From Candidatus Paracaedibacteraceae bacterium (GTDB lineage Bacteria; Pseudomonadota; Alphaproteobacteria; Paracaedibacterales; Paracaedibacteraceae): 64,000 nucleotides of DNA. The notes beneath the pieces are model-generated. The model had not been told where the DNA came from and ran no database searches. It saw only the letters and a list, made by a program, of their open reading frames with translations. Shown piece by piece: positions 24,475-34,586 of the stretch (positions within the stretch are counted from its first letter, which is position 1; every line of letters starts with the position of its first letter). The stretch lies in assembly GCA_019459505.1 (NCBI GenBank), contig JAIBEV010000110.1, positions 1-64,000 on the forward strand. Direction: 5' to 3'. The translations under genes were made by a program, and so were the position numbers.

Positions 24475-26388
24475 TTAAGTTGCAATTTTAAGGTACAGCT
24501 GTTCTTTACCCAGGGCTTGCAAAACAGTTGTAACAATATGGTGCGCTGTTAGACCTGCTTCTTCATATTGACTGGAAGGGACGTCGTGGTCAAGTAAACG
24601 ATCCGGCATATAAAGAGGCCGAAATTTTAAGCCGACATCAAAAAGCCAATTTTTAGCAAGGACATCGGTTATTTGAGCTGCAAAACCGCCAATCGATCCT
24701 TCTTCAATGGTTAACAAAATTTCGTGATGCTTAGCCAATTGGCCGACCAGATTTTCATCCACGGGCTTGGCAAAACGAGCATCGGCAACGGTGATATGGA
24801 TTCCAAGGGTGGCGAGGATGTCGGCTGCTTTTAAAGCCTCTTGTAAGCGGCACCCTAAAGATAGAATAGCCACATGGTTACCCTCGCGAATCAGTCGACC
24901 TTTCCCAATATCTAGAATTTGGCCCGATTGTGATAAATCAAGTCCTAATCCTTCTCCCCTGGGGTAACGGAAAGCGGAAGGCGCATCATCAATGGCATGG
25001 GCTGTAGTAATGGCATGCTTTAATTCTAACTCATCACTGGGTGCCATGATAATCATATACGGTAAGCATCCTAAGAATGCTAAATCATAACAGCCAGCGT
25101 GGGTAGCGCCATCAGCACCCACAAAACCGGCGCGATCCATGGCAAAGCGAACGGGGAGCTTTTGCAGCATGACGTCATGGACCACTTGGTCAAAGCCGCG
25201 TTGTAAAAAGGTTGAATAGATGGTGGCAAAGGGTTTTAACCCTTCACAGGCCAGGCCCGCGGCAAAGGTTACAGCATGTTGTTCAGCGATTCCCACATCA
25301 AAGCAACGATGAGGAAATGCTTTTGCAAAAAGATCGAGGCCAGTCCCTGACGGCATGGCGGCTGTGATAGCAACCACTTTCTCATCTTTACGTGCTATTT
25401 CTATTAATGAATCGGCATACACTTTGGTATAGCTGGGGGCAATCGCATGGGTTTTATGCTGTTGGCCGGTGGAGACGTCAAATTTTGCCACACCATGATA
25501 TTTATCAGCGGACGCTTCAGCGGGCGCATACCCACGTCCTTTTTGTGTAACCACATGAATTAAAACAGGGCCTTCTTCTGGTCGATCCCGCATATTCTGA
25601 AGAACAGCAAGCAAGTGATCTAAATTGTGGCCATCAATGGGTCCTACATAAAAGAACCCCATTTCTTCAAACCATGTTCCTCCAGCTACCATGCCGCGAG
25701 CATACTCCTCTACTCGCTTAGCAGCTGTTTCGAGGGGCTTGGGCAAGTGGCTGGCAACTTCCTTAGCCATTGTGCGCAAGGATTGGTAGGGACGTGATGA
25801 AATCAAGCGTGAAAAGTAATTACTCATGGCGCCTACAGGGGGGGCAATCGACATGTCATTGTCATTTAGAATAACAATAAGACGGCTTTTCATTGCTCCT
25901 GCGTTATTCAGGGCTTCATACGCCATGCCAGAACTCATGGAGCCGTCTCCAATAACCGCGATCGCATGGTTTTTTTTGCCATGCATGACATGGCCCACGG
26001 CAAAACCAAGGGCTGCCGAAATAGAGGTACCGGCATGGGCAGCCCCAAAGGGGTCATATTCACTTTCTGAACGTTTGGTAAAGCCAGAAGGACCATCTTT
26101 TTGACGCAGACGAGGCATTTGGGCACGGCGTCCTGTCAAAATTTTATGAGGATAAGCCTGATGACCCACATCCCAAATTAGCTTGTCTTCGGGCGTGTTA
26201 AACACATAATGCAAGGCGACAGTTAACTCCACTACCCCTAAACTTGCCCCTAAGTGGCCTCCTGTTTGGGAGACAACCGAGATTGTTTCTTGACGCAATT
26301 CATCGGCCAATTGCTTAAGTTGCTCCGGCTCAAAAGCTTTGAGGTCTCGAGGAAAATTAACTTGGTCGAGCAGGGGTGTGTGTATCAC
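24475..26388 (-). CDS. dxs: 1-deoxy-D-xylulose-5-phosphate synthase
   Basis: A 637-residue thiamin-diphosphate enzyme that condenses pyruvate and glyceraldehyde 3-phosphate, the first step of the MEP isoprenoid pathway. It shows [21 protein letters not shown] and [16 protein letters not shown] at the N-terminus, the ThDP motif [16 protein letters not shown] and the transketolase-like [18 protein letters not shown]. Length is normal. It lies 15 bases downstream of valS in the same orientation. ispE, ispD and ispF are elsewhere in the window. Confidence 0.97.
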   Translation of the reverse strand: MIHTPLLDQVNFPRDLKAFEPEQLKQLADELRQETISVVSQTGGHLGASLGVVELTVALHYVFNTPEDKLIWDVGHQAYPHKILTGRRAQMPRLRQKDGPSGFTKRSESEYDPFGAAHAGTSISAALGFAVGHVMHGKKNHAIAVIGDGSMSSGMAYEALNNAGAMKSRLIVILNDNDMSIAPPVGAMSNYFSRLISSRPYQSLRTMAKEVASHLPKPLETAAKRVEEYARGMVAGGTWFEEMGFFYVGPIDGHNLDHLLAVLQNMRDRPEEGPVLIHVVTQKGRGYAPAEASADKYHGVAKFDVSTGQQHKTHAIAPSYTKVYADSLIEIARKDEKVVAITAAMPSGTGLDLFAKAFPHRCFDVGIAEQHAVTFAAGLACEGLKPFATIYSTFLQRGFDQVVHDVMLQKLPVRFAMDRAGFVGADGATHAGCYDLAFLGCLPYMIIMAPSDELELKHAITTAHAIDDAPSAFRYPRGEGLGLDLSQSGQILDIGKGRLIREGNHVAILSLGCRLQEALKAADILATLGIHITVADARFAKPVDENLVGQLAKHHEILLTIEEGSIGGFAAQITDVLAKNWLFDVGLKFRPLYMPDRLLDHDVPSSQYEEAGLTAHHIVTTVLQALGKEQLYLKIAT

Positions 26389-26403
26389 GATTGCGTCCCT
26401 TAT

Positions 26404-29073
26404 TTATGCAAGCCGGTTGAGCGCTTGTTGTACTTTTGCTTTTATCTGATTTGCGCTTCCAAGGCGTTCTTGAAATTCGCTAATAATTTCTGGTTTCGCT
26501 TTACTAATGAAATCGGCATTATTGAGGCGCGTTTCAAGCGTTGTGATTTCCTTGTCTTGGACATCAATCTCTTTTTTTAGACGCGCCATTTCGGCCTCGA
26601 GATCGATACTGTCGGCCAATGGTAGCACAATTGTCGTATCTGCGACCACAAATTGAACGTCGCCTTTATTAAGCGTAGGAGAAGCAGCTTCGATCGTTAA
26701 GTCAGAAATTCGCCCCAGTCGTTTTAGAATAATTTCATGGCGGTGGATTCGGCCTTTAATTTCAGGGGTAACCTCATGGAAACTGAGAGGGGTCGGAGCA
26801 CCCGGCGCCACATTAAATTCACTACGGCGGGACCGAATTTCGGTGATTAAATTGACCAACCATTGCATTTCTTCCTGGGCTTTGGAATCTATATAGGTTG
26901 TGTCAGTTTTAGTTTTTCCATAACTTGGCCATGATTGACCGAGCAACAACTGACCGTCGCGCGCGCCAAAGCTTTTCCATAGCTCTTCCGTAATAAATGG
27001 AATAATGGGATGGGCGATGCGCAGGAATTCTGCCAACACCCAACTTGCGGTGGCTCGGGCTTCTGCTAAGGCATCAGCATCATCAACATTGGCGAAAATA
27101 GGCTTTAAGAATTCAAGATAAAAATCACAGAATGTGCCCCACAGAAAACGATAAAGATCATTAGCTGCATCATCAAATCGATAGGTTTCAATCGACTTAA
27201 AGACCCGTGTGGCAAGCTCTGCCATTTCAGAGATGATCCAACGATTGACCGTTAATTTGGTCGTGGTAGGATCAAAATTGTCTTGGCGAGCGCATTCATT
27301 CATTTGCAGAAAGCGAGCGGCATTCCAGATTTTAGTCATAAAATTCCGGCCCCCCTCAACGCGGGATTCCCCTAATTTTAGGTCACGTCCCGGTACAGCA
27401 AGGCTGGCCAAAGTAAAACGCAAGGCATCGGTGCCAAACTTATCCATTAATAAGAGGGGATCCATGACATTGCCTTTAGATTTTGACATCTTGGCGCCTT
27501 TTTCATCACGGACCAAGGCATGGATATACACTGTTTTAAAAGGGACATCTCCAATAAAGTAGAGCCCCATCATCATCATTCGGGCAACCCAAAAGAAAAT
27601 AATATCAAACCCCGTATCCAAGACATCAGTTGGATAATAGCGTTTTAGCTCAAGGCTATCTTCGGGCCATCCCAAGGTTGTAAAGGGCCACAAGGCTGAA
27701 GAAAACCAAGTATCTAAAACATCTGGGTCCCGTTTAAGAGTAACGGCTTTGCCAAACTTTTCTTGCGCTTGAGAGTGGGCTTCAGCCTCTGTTTCTGCAA
27801 CAAAGATACTGCCATCTTCAGCAAACCAGGCTGGAACTTGATGGCCCCACCAGATTTGACGAGAAATACACCACGGTTGAATGTTTTCAAGCCAATCAAA
27901 ATAGGTCGCATTCCAAAATTCAGGCACAAATGTCGTCTTACCCTCCCGCACAGCCGTTAAAGCTGGTTGAGCAAGCTTATAAGCATCCAAGAACCATTGA
28001 TCTGTCAGCATGGGTTGAATTTCCACATTTGACCGTTCGCCAAAGGGGACAGCATGAATAATAGGCTCAATTTTTTCAAGCAAGCCTAATTCCTCTACAT
28101 CTGCTAAAATTTGCTTGCGGGCTGCAGCCACACTTAGGCCTTGATACTTTTCAGGAACAGAGTCATTTAAATGGGCGCGCTCATCCAGAATATTGATAAG
28201 GGGCAATTGATGGCGTCGGCCAAGCTCAAAGTCATTAAAATCATGGGCAGGGGTAATTTTAACCGCTCCTGTCCCTTTTTCTTGATCACAATAATCATCA
28301 GCGACAATCGGAATTTCCCGCCCACTTAAGGGTAGTTTAACCATTTGACCGATCAAGTTTTTATATTGCTCATCGTCAGGATGAACGGCAACAGCTGTAT
28401 CGCCAAGCATGGTTTCTGGGCGTGTTGTAGCAATGGTAATAAAGGTTTCCGCATCCCTGGCCAAAGGATAGCGAATGTAATACATGTTACCCTTAGTATC
28501 TTGGGGGATAACTTCTAAGTCAGAGACGGCTGTTTGAAATTTAGGATCCCAGTTCACTAAACGCTTGTCACGATAAATCAATCCATCCTTAAAAAGCTGG
28601 ACAAAGACCTTGCGAACGGAAGCGCTTAAGTCTTCATCCATTGTAAAGCGTTGGCGAGTCCAATCCGGAGAAATTCCAAGGCGACGCTGCTGGCGTACAA
28701 TTTCCCCCCCCGAATAATTTTTCCATTCCCACACTTTATCAATGAAGGCGTCACGTCCCAAATCATGACGGCTGATTCCGTCCTTTTCCAGGTTGCGTTC
28801 AACAACCATTTGAGTGGCAATACCCGCATGGTCTGTTCCAGGCTGCCATAAAACATCATAGCCTGACATTCGTTTAAAGCGGATCAATACATCTTGCAAC
28901 GTATAGGTTAATGCATGTCCAACATGGAGGCTACCAGTTACATTGGGCGGGGGCATCATAATCGTATAGGTTGGTTTATCCGATGTCGGATCACAAGCAA
29001 ATAGACCGGAGTTTTCCCAGTCAGCATACAGTTTTTCTTCAAGATCTTGAGGGGAAAAAGTTTTTTCAATCAT
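26404..29073 (-). CDS. valS: Valyl-tRNA synthetase
   Basis: An 889-residue class I synthetase. The HIGH motif is in PPPNVTGSLHVGHAL and the KMSKS motif in GAKMSKSKGNVMDP. The editing domain lies between (ATTRPETMLGDTAVAVHP). The C-terminal coiled coil typical of ValS is present (LEAEMARLKKEIDVQDKEI). It charges tRNA-Val. It probably leads the valS > dxs operon. Confidence 0.97.
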   Translation of the reverse strand: MIEKTFSPQDLEEKLYADWENSGLFACDPTSDKPTYTIMMPPPNVTGSLHVGHALTYTLQDVLIRFKRMSGYDVLWQPGTDHAGIATQMVVERNLEKDGISRHDLGRDAFIDKVWEWKNYSGGEIVRQQRRLGISPDWTRQRFTMDEDLSASVRKVFVQLFKDGLIYRDKRLVNWDPKFQTAVSDLEVIPQDTKGNMYYIRYPLARDAETFITIATTRPETMLGDTAVAVHPDDEQYKNLIGQMVKLPLSGREIPIVADDYCDQEKGTGAVKITPAHDFNDFELGRRHQLPLINILDERAHLNDSVPEKYQGLSVAAARKQILADVEELGLLEKIEPIIHAVPFGERSNVEIQPMLTDQWFLDAYKLAQPALTAVREGKTTFVPEFWNATYFDWLENIQPWCISRQIWWGHQVPAWFAEDGSIFVAETEAEAHSQAQEKFGKAVTLKRDPDVLDTWFSSALWPFTTLGWPEDSLELKRYYPTDVLDTGFDIIFFWVARMMMMGLYFIGDVPFKTVYIHALVRDEKGAKMSKSKGNVMDPLLLMDKFGTDALRFTLASLAVPGRDLKLGESRVEGGRNFMTKIWNAARFLQMNECARQDNFDPTTTKLTVNRWIISEMAELATRVFKSIETYRFDDAANDLYRFLWGTFCDFYLEFLKPIFANVDDADALAEARATASWVLAEFLRIAHPIIPFITEELWKSFGARDGQLLLGQSWPSYGKTKTDTTYIDSKAQEEMQWLVNLITEIRSRRSEFNVAPGAPTPLSFHEVTPEIKGRIHRHEIILKRLGRISDLTIEAASPTLNKGDVQFVVADTTIVLPLADSIDLEAEMARLKKEIDVQDKEITTLETRLNNADFISKAKPEIISEFQERLGSANQIKAKVQQALNRLA

Positions 29074-29187
29074 GGACTTACATTTTTACTCATTTTTTCA
29101 CTTTGAACCGTAACTTATTTTAGCATTTTTGTAAATGGTTGGCTTGCGTATTCTAGCCGGTTTCCTTTATTATGGAGAAAGATTATA

Positions 29188-29874
29188 GTGTCGAGTTGGA
29201 GAGAGGCCGTGCAGTTTTTGCGACCACTAATTTTTTTGATAACGATGGGAATAGCCCAATCTCAGCCTGTTGTTGATAGTGCTGTCAGTACAGTCAGCTT
29301 ACCTGAAGTTGGATTTGGCGATAGAACTGCCCCGGTTAAAGTGGTTATGTACCATTCTTTGACCTGTCATCATTGTGCAGAATTTAAGCTCGATAAATTT
29401 CCAGAGTTTAAGCAAAAGTACGTGGATACTGGTAAGGTCTATTTTATCTTAAAGGATTTTCCAACTGATGAATTTTCATTAAAGTTGTCAATTATCTGTT
29501 GGGCAGGAAGGAATGTGGATAAATATCTGGAAAGGTCCCACTTAATTATTCAGAATTTTAATCCCGACAAGAACAAAAAAGTTGCTTTTGATTGGGTTAA
29601 TGCTGATAAACCCACTGAAGTTATTGAAGAGTTATTACGGTCGACGGGAATTACCTCAGAGATGATCCAGCCTCTATTGGATGATCGGTCAATAGAAGAT
29701 GCAATTTTGCAGGATGCCTTAACAATTGGACATGAATTAGGGCTAAATTTTGCACCTGGTTTTACTGTCAATGGTAAATTGGTGGAAATGAATGATTTGA
29801 ATAAGGCCGTTGACAAAGCGATCAAAGCCGCCGATAAGCCTGCTCCGCAATCATCGGTGAGAACAACCTCTTAG
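29188..29874 (+). CDS. DsbA-family thiol oxidoreductase
   Basis: A 228-residue protein starting at GTG 29188 with GGAGA about 11 bases upstream. A hydrophobic N-terminus (FLRPLIFLITMGIAQS) is a signal peptide. The thioredoxin-fold domain has VVMYHSLTCHHCAEF with active site CHHC, and LNFAPGFTVNGK with the cis-Pro. CxxC with two His is seen in exported thioredoxin-like DsbA proteins. With the protein at 22983 this makes two DsbA-type enzymes. No DsbB is in the window. Confidence 0.9.
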   Translation: MSSWREAVQFLRPLIFLITMGIAQSQPVVDSAVSTVSLPEVGFGDRTAPVKVVMYHSLTCHHCAEFKLDKFPEFKQKYVDTGKVYFILKDFPTDEFSLKLSIICWAGRNVDKYLERSHLIIQNFNPDKNKKVAFDWVNADKPTEVIEELLRSTGITSEMIQPLLDDRSIEDAILQDALTIGHELGLNFAPGFTVNGKLVEMNDLNKAVDKAIKAADKPAPQSSVRTTS

Positions 29875-29884
29875 TTATAGAGTA

Positions 29885-29918
29885 TAGGGAAGCTATTCTT
29901 AGTAGCATCGCTTCCCTA
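29885..29918. terminator. Hairpin between convergent genes
   Basis: TAGGGAAGC and GCTTCCCTA pair over 9 bp around a 16-base loop, between the stops at 29874 and 29930. No T tract follows on either side, so termination strength is uncertain. Confidence 0.5.
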
Positions 29919-29929
29919 ACAGTTAAATT

Positions 29930-31753
29930 TCACTTGCTGGTAGCGACAATCTCTGGATCGATTCCCATTTTATTTTGAAGAAAATCATTCAACTGTAGAC
30001 GATAATAATCAGGGATCGGGCCTTTCCAAGGTTTTGGACGAATCCACATTTGTCCATTAGGGGCTGTTGCTTTTTGATGCACGCCCTTGCCGTCGGAACT
30101 TAGGGTGCAGTGAAGGCTTGCGAGCAATGTTTCAACGGCGTGTAAAGATATATTGCGATTTAAGCTACCGCCGGTCAATCCTTCAAAAACCATGTAATTA
30201 TCTGCGGAAAGTCTGATTGTTTCCAGTGATTTCTCTTCTTTTTCTGAAGAAAGGGAGAGCTTTTCTAAGGATAGAGGGAGATTAGCCATGCCTCGTGTTT
30301 TTATTTTCTCTTTCGGCATTATTGCTTTAAAAGTTTCTTGGGATGAACCTTCCATATTAACAGTAAGATAGGGAATAGAAAAAGGAGCATCCATCGTTTG
30401 ATTTTTTTTTGTAAGATACTTTGACTCCTTACTAGGTGGAAGTAATTCTTCCTGCTCTTGCTGGATTTTCAATTCTTTTTCTTTTTTTGCGTGTAGATGA
30501 GCTTTGATGTGATTAACGTGTCGTTGGTGTTGTTCTTCTTTACGTTTCTTGTGCAATTGACGGTAAAAATTAGTCAAGGGAATTGGATTGTCAGCTAGGT
30601 CCTCGAGGGAGGCTTGAATGTAAAGCTGCTCATCTTCTGGCTTATTTTCGTAGTCATTTTGATAGATATTTTGCTTATAAAGATCGATTGCTGTCTCTAA
30701 ATGAGTGTTACCTTTTTGGAGATAAAGATCTTTTAATTGTTGAACGTTTGCTGAATTTGCCAGCATATTAAGGGTTGTAGAAGCCTCTTTCAGAAGTCCG
30801 CAATAGGTTGTTAAAATAAGCCTTCTAAAATCCTGAGGGTTTAAGACAGGTGGTATATTGGAATAGGTTGATGTTTTTTTCTGGATTTTTTTCTTTCCGT
30901 TCTCTTTCTTAGTCATAGATGGAGAGGACGTAGATAAATAGAAATCTATCGTAGGTGATTTAATGTAGTGCTTATCTGTAAAATCTAGCAGTAGCCGTCC
31001 TAAGTTTATTAATGCTGTGACATGCTTGTAGTGCAAATTTGATTTATCAATTTGTTGATAAAGTTCTATCGCCTGAAGACAAATATGATCACATGCCTGA
31101 ACTGCTTTAAGTAAAGAAAGAGACATAATAGTTGAAAGATGTGTCCGAGTCTCAGGCAGGGGTAAAATTGCTACACTTTTGTGAATATTGGCAATCGATG
31201 TGTCAAATAGAGGTAAAGACTTTTGAAAATCTTCTTCTTTTTCGCCCTGAGTCGCCTCTGCTAAGGCTAATTCTTTCAAAACAAGGGCGAGGGCCTTCTG
31301 CAATTGCTGGAGAAGATTAAGATCGTTAAGTTCATTGGCCATGGCATAACTTTCGTCAAGAAGGTCTGCAGATTTTTGCAAATCTGATAGATTAATTATG
31401 GCTTTTTTTACACTAAGGTTATAGAGAATAGTACTTTGTTGTTTTAAACATAATACCTTTAATTGACGAGCAATTCGTGCGCCTTCTTTCTCTTTTTTCA
31501 CGTTGTCTTTAGGAATAATTAGATCCATTAAAGAGACAAGATTATCAAATTCTTTTATCTGTTCTACAGGATCTTCAGTATTACAGGCTTTAAGGTAAAG
31601 ATTAGAAGCTCGATCTAAGATGTCCATCGCTGAAATGATAACAGGTTTAGGAGATATCGTAAGCCTGTGATCGTTGTTGTCAGCAGCAAGACAGGTATAA
31701 GGAGCGATGGAAAAAGTTAATAATAAAGAAGAAAGTTTAAGCTTAGAAATCAT
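29930..31753 (-). CDS. Secreted helical protein, unknown, with HicA-like C-terminus
   Basis: A 607-residue protein with a signal peptide (MISKLKLSSLLLTFSIAPYTCLAAD). Residues 40-400 look all-helical, with leucine-rich stretches suggesting TPR-like repeats, but no clean TPR consensus. Residues 400-460 form a charged coiled segment (KKRKEEQHQRHVNHIKAHLH). The last 75 residues resemble a HicA-type dsRNA-binding-like fold: AVETLLASLHCTL, then GKGVHQKATAPNG and a closing LQLNDFLQNKMGID. This last point is by eye. It is monocistronic and divergent from rne. Function unknown. Confidence 0.7.
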   Translation of the reverse strand: MISKLKLSSLLLTFSIAPYTCLAADNNDHRLTISPKPVIISAMDILDRASNLYLKACNTEDPVEQIKEFDNLVSLMDLIIPKDNVKKEKEGARIARQLKVLCLKQQSTILYNLSVKKAIINLSDLQKSADLLDESYAMANELNDLNLLQQLQKALALVLKELALAEATQGEKEEDFQKSLPLFDTSIANIHKSVAILPLPETRTHLSTIMSLSLLKAVQACDHICLQAIELYQQIDKSNLHYKHVTALINLGRLLLDFTDKHYIKSPTIDFYLSTSSPSMTKKENGKKKIQKKTSTYSNIPPVLNPQDFRRLILTTYCGLLKEASTTLNMLANSANVQQLKDLYLQKGNTHLETAIDLYKQNIYQNDYENKPEDEQLYIQASLEDLADNPIPLTNFYRQLHKKRKEEQHQRHVNHIKAHLHAKKEKELKIQQEQEELLPPSKESKYLTKKNQTMDAPFSIPYLTVNMEGSSQETFKAIMPKEKIKTRGMANLPLSLEKLSLSSEKEEKSLETIRLSADNYMVFEGLTGGSLNRNISLHAVETLLASLHCTLSSDGKGVHQKATAPNGQMWIRPKPWKGPIPDYYRLQLNDFLQNKMGIDPEIVATSK

Positions 31754-32290
31754 GCTTTGTGCCCTAAAGGTTATTTTTATAATTTACCTAGATATAAGTA
31801 TTGCTCGGTTTATTTTCAAGAGGGATTGGATGTCTATTTTTTATTGGTTTTGAATAGCATAAGTACAATTAAAGTGAATCTTTTGATTGCTAGTTTCTAG
31901 CCCATTGAATAAGGATTTATTTTTATCTTTAAATTTTCAGCTGAGAATGAGAATGGGGAGTTTCCTAACAAAAATTGAGGCTTTTTATTTTTTTCTTGTC
32001 GTTGTTGCTGGAAAAGCGCTACATTTAAAGAGAAAAGAATTTTTGACGGAGCGTAAAATCGACAAGATGAGGGTAAACAGTTTGAATTATATCTCTGTCT
32101 TATTCGTTGCGCCGTCCAATTTACTGTGCAGAAACCCCCTGCTGTTGGTTTTTGCTATTATTTATAAACTATGTCAATTCGCCGTTAGGCAACCTCTCTT
32201 TACACAGTCTTTTGATTTACATTATCCGAAATATCAAGCAAAACCGTGGGATTGGGTGCCGTGGCGGCAGGTTATGGAGATGAATGCCAC
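31754..32290 (+). other. Long rne leader/intergenic region
   Basis: There are 537 bases between the divergent secreted gene and the RNase E start. I see no convincing gene. An open frame at 31887-32366 runs into rne in another frame and lacks family features. Possible promoter elements (TTTACA with a TATCC-like box about 18 bases on) lie near 32200. Long leaders that mediate autoregulation are known for rne in other bacteria; whether this is one cannot be told. Confidence 0.4.
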
Positions 32291-34567
32291 ATGGCTAAAA
32301 AAATGCTTATTGACGCGACTCATACCGAAGAGTCCCGCGTTGCCGTTATTGATGGGAACCGCCTAGAAAATTACGAAGTTGAGACATCCACAAAGCAGCA
32401 ATTCAAAGGAAATATTTATCTCGCTAAGGTTATCCGTATAGAGCCGTCATTACAGGCAGCTTTCGTTGAATATGGACAAAATCGTCATGGATTTCTTCCT
32501 TTTGCTGAAATTCACCCTGATTATTTTCGTATTCCAGTTGGCGACCGTCCGCCGGTTGAAAGTGCTGGAAAATCCCAAGATAGTTCAGAGGATGAAACGG
32601 CGAGTTTAACAGAAACCCTTCCGGAAGTTACGGATGCAGCGCCAACCACTGAATTGGTTGTAGAAGATACCGCCGATGATGAAGAAAGTATCGTCGCCCG
32701 TCGCCCTAAATCGTATCATTACAAAATCCAAGAAGTTATTAAACGCCGTCAAATTATGTTGGTGCAAGTTGTGAAAGAAGAGCGGGGCAATAAAGGGGCA
32801 GCTCTGACAACATATTTATCAATGCCTGGTCGCTATTGTGTGTTGATGCCCAATGCTGGGCATCGGAGTGGTGGAATTTCCCGCAAAATAGCTGATGTAG
32901 CAACGCGCAAGCGGTTGCGCGATATTTTGAATGATTTGCCTATTCCCGATGGGATGAGCCTGATTGTCCGCACCGCTGGTCAGGATCGTAATAAATTAGA
33001 AATTCGTCGGGATTTTGAATATCTTATCCGATTATGGAGTGATATTCGTGAAAAAACCCTGGCTTCTATGGCGCCTGAACTGATTTATGCTGAAGGTGAT
33101 ATTATTAAGCGTTCCATCCGCGATAACTATGGCAAGGATATTGAAGAAATTTGGGTTGATGGCGAGGAAGGTTATAAAGCCGCCCGGACCATGATGAAGA
33201 CCCTAACGCCAAGCCATGTTAAAAAGGTTAAGCAGCATAAAGGTGAGATTCCACTCTTTCAAAAACACGGGGTTGATATTCATATTGATGCCATTATGTC
33301 GCCCATCGCCTCTCTGCCATCCGGGGGATCGATTGTCATTAACCCTACGGAGGCGTTGGTGGCTATTGATGTGAACTCTGGGAAGGCCACACGGGAACGT
33401 CATATTGATGAAACTGCCTTAAAGACGAACTTGGAAGCCGCTGATGAAGTAGCCCGTCAAATTAAGTTGCGGGACCTTGGAGGGCTCGTGGTCATTGATT
33501 TTATTGATATGGCAGACTCCAAACATATTCAACAAGTAGAAAAGCGCCTGCGGGACGCTGTGAAGAATGATCGGGCCCGCATTCAACTTGGCCGTATTAG
33601 TCAATTTGGATTGATGGAATTGTCTCGGCAACGTCTTCGACCTAGTATTATAGAAACCAATATGAAGCCATGCCCTCATTGTCGGGGAACGGGAATGATT
33701 CGATCGATTGAATCGATGGCATTATTTGTTTTGCGGGGTATTGAAACGGTAGGACTTGCCGGTAAAAGTTCATCGATTATGGTTACAGTCCCGGCTGATA
33801 TTGATCTTTATTTGCTCAACCAAAAACGCAGCAATATTTTAGCCCTTGAGCAACGCTATCAGATGTCTATTCTGATTCAACGGGGTCCTAATTTAATTGC
33901 ACCGGATTTCACGATTAATACACTTGTGACAAAAGCTAAAATACAAAAACAGCTGGCTGAGGATGGTGTGGTTGAGGAGGTCATTGAAGAAGAGCAGCCT
34001 CAACCTTCTGATAGTGAAGGTGCCGACCAACCAAGCCCCCGCCAAGAACGAGGGCGAAATCGTCGCCATCCTTTCCAACGGCGTCGTAATACTGGTGGGG
34101 GGCGCCAAGAAGAGCAAGAGAGTGCCTTAATTGATCAAGAAGGAGGGGAGACTCAAGAGAATCCAACGGTGCCTGAAGAGACAGGCGGACAAAAGTCTTC
34201 TCGGAGTCGTAATCGACGCCGCCGTCGAGGCCGTAAGCCGGAGTTAGCAGCTGAAGCCAGTGCTTCAGCAGGAGCTGATGCCGGTGTTGCACCTAAAGAA
34301 ACGGGAGAAACCACTGGAGAGTCCTCTGACAATCTTAAGTCTTCGGAGCGTCCAAATCGCAATCGGCGCCGACGTAATCGTCGTCCCACTTCAAGTCCAG
34401 CTGCTGAAGGTGCCACTACAGAGGCAAAAGGCGAAGTGACAAAGGCCGTGGCCCCTGATAAAATTAGAGAGCACACAACTGTTGCACCATCGCCAGAAGC
34501 TGAAAGTACTTCTACTGATGGTAAAAAGCGTCGCCGGGGTTTTTGGCGCCGTCTTCTTGATACTTAA
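32291..34567 (+). CDS. rne: Ribonuclease E/G
   Basis: A 758-residue endoribonuclease of the RNA degradosome. The start at 32291 (MAKKMLIDATHTEESRVAV) matches the usual family N-terminus; the frame is open further upstream. The S1 domain (KGNIYLAKVIRIEPSLQAAFV) holds an acidic insertion of about 60 residues. The catalytic core has EALVAIDVNSGKATRE and RDLGGLVVIDFIDM with the metal-binding aspartates. The Zn-link is KPCPHCRGTGM. The C-terminal 230 residues are low complexity with Arg-rich clusters (RSRNRRRRRGRK), likely an RNA- and partner-binding scaffold. folD follows at 19 bases. Confidence 0.95.
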   Translation: MAKKMLIDATHTEESRVAVIDGNRLENYEVETSTKQQFKGNIYLAKVIRIEPSLQAAFVEYGQNRHGFLPFAEIHPDYFRIPVGDRPPVESAGKSQDSSEDETASLTETLPEVTDAAPTTELVVEDTADDEESIVARRPKSYHYKIQEVIKRRQIMLVQVVKEERGNKGAALTTYLSMPGRYCVLMPNAGHRSGGISRKIADVATRKRLRDILNDLPIPDGMSLIVRTAGQDRNKLEIRRDFEYLIRLWSDIREKTLASMAPELIYAEGDIIKRSIRDNYGKDIEEIWVDGEEGYKAARTMMKTLTPSHVKKVKQHKGEIPLFQKHGVDIHIDAIMSPIASLPSGGSIVINPTEALVAIDVNSGKATRERHIDETALKTNLEAADEVARQIKLRDLGGLVVIDFIDMADSKHIQQVEKRLRDAVKNDRARIQLGRISQFGLMELSRQRLRPSIIETNMKPCPHCRGTGMIRSIESMALFVLRGIETVGLAGKSSSIMVTVPADIDLYLLNQKRSNILALEQRYQMSILIQRGPNLIAPDFTINTLVTKAKIQKQLAEDGVVEEVIEEEQPQPSDSEGADQPSPRQERGRNRRHPFQRRRNTGGGRQEEQESALIDQEGGETQENPTVPEETGGQKSSRSRNRRRRRGRKPELAAEASASAGADAGVAPKETGETTGESSDNLKSSERPNRNRRRRNRRPTSSPAAEGATTEAKGEVTKAVAPDKIREHTTVAPSPEAESTSTDGKKRRRGFWRRLLDT

Positions 34568-34586
34568 AATTAATGAGGCGTCAGGT

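Noticed and set aside
31887-32366. A 159-codon plus-strand open frame upstream of rne
   Set aside because: It overlaps the certain start of rne in another frame, has no recognisable domain and irregular composition; it is most likely a chance opening.
34482-34586. Upstream extension of folD into rne
   Set aside because: The ATG at 34587 has a GAGG site and matches the family N-terminus; the extension has no homologous features.
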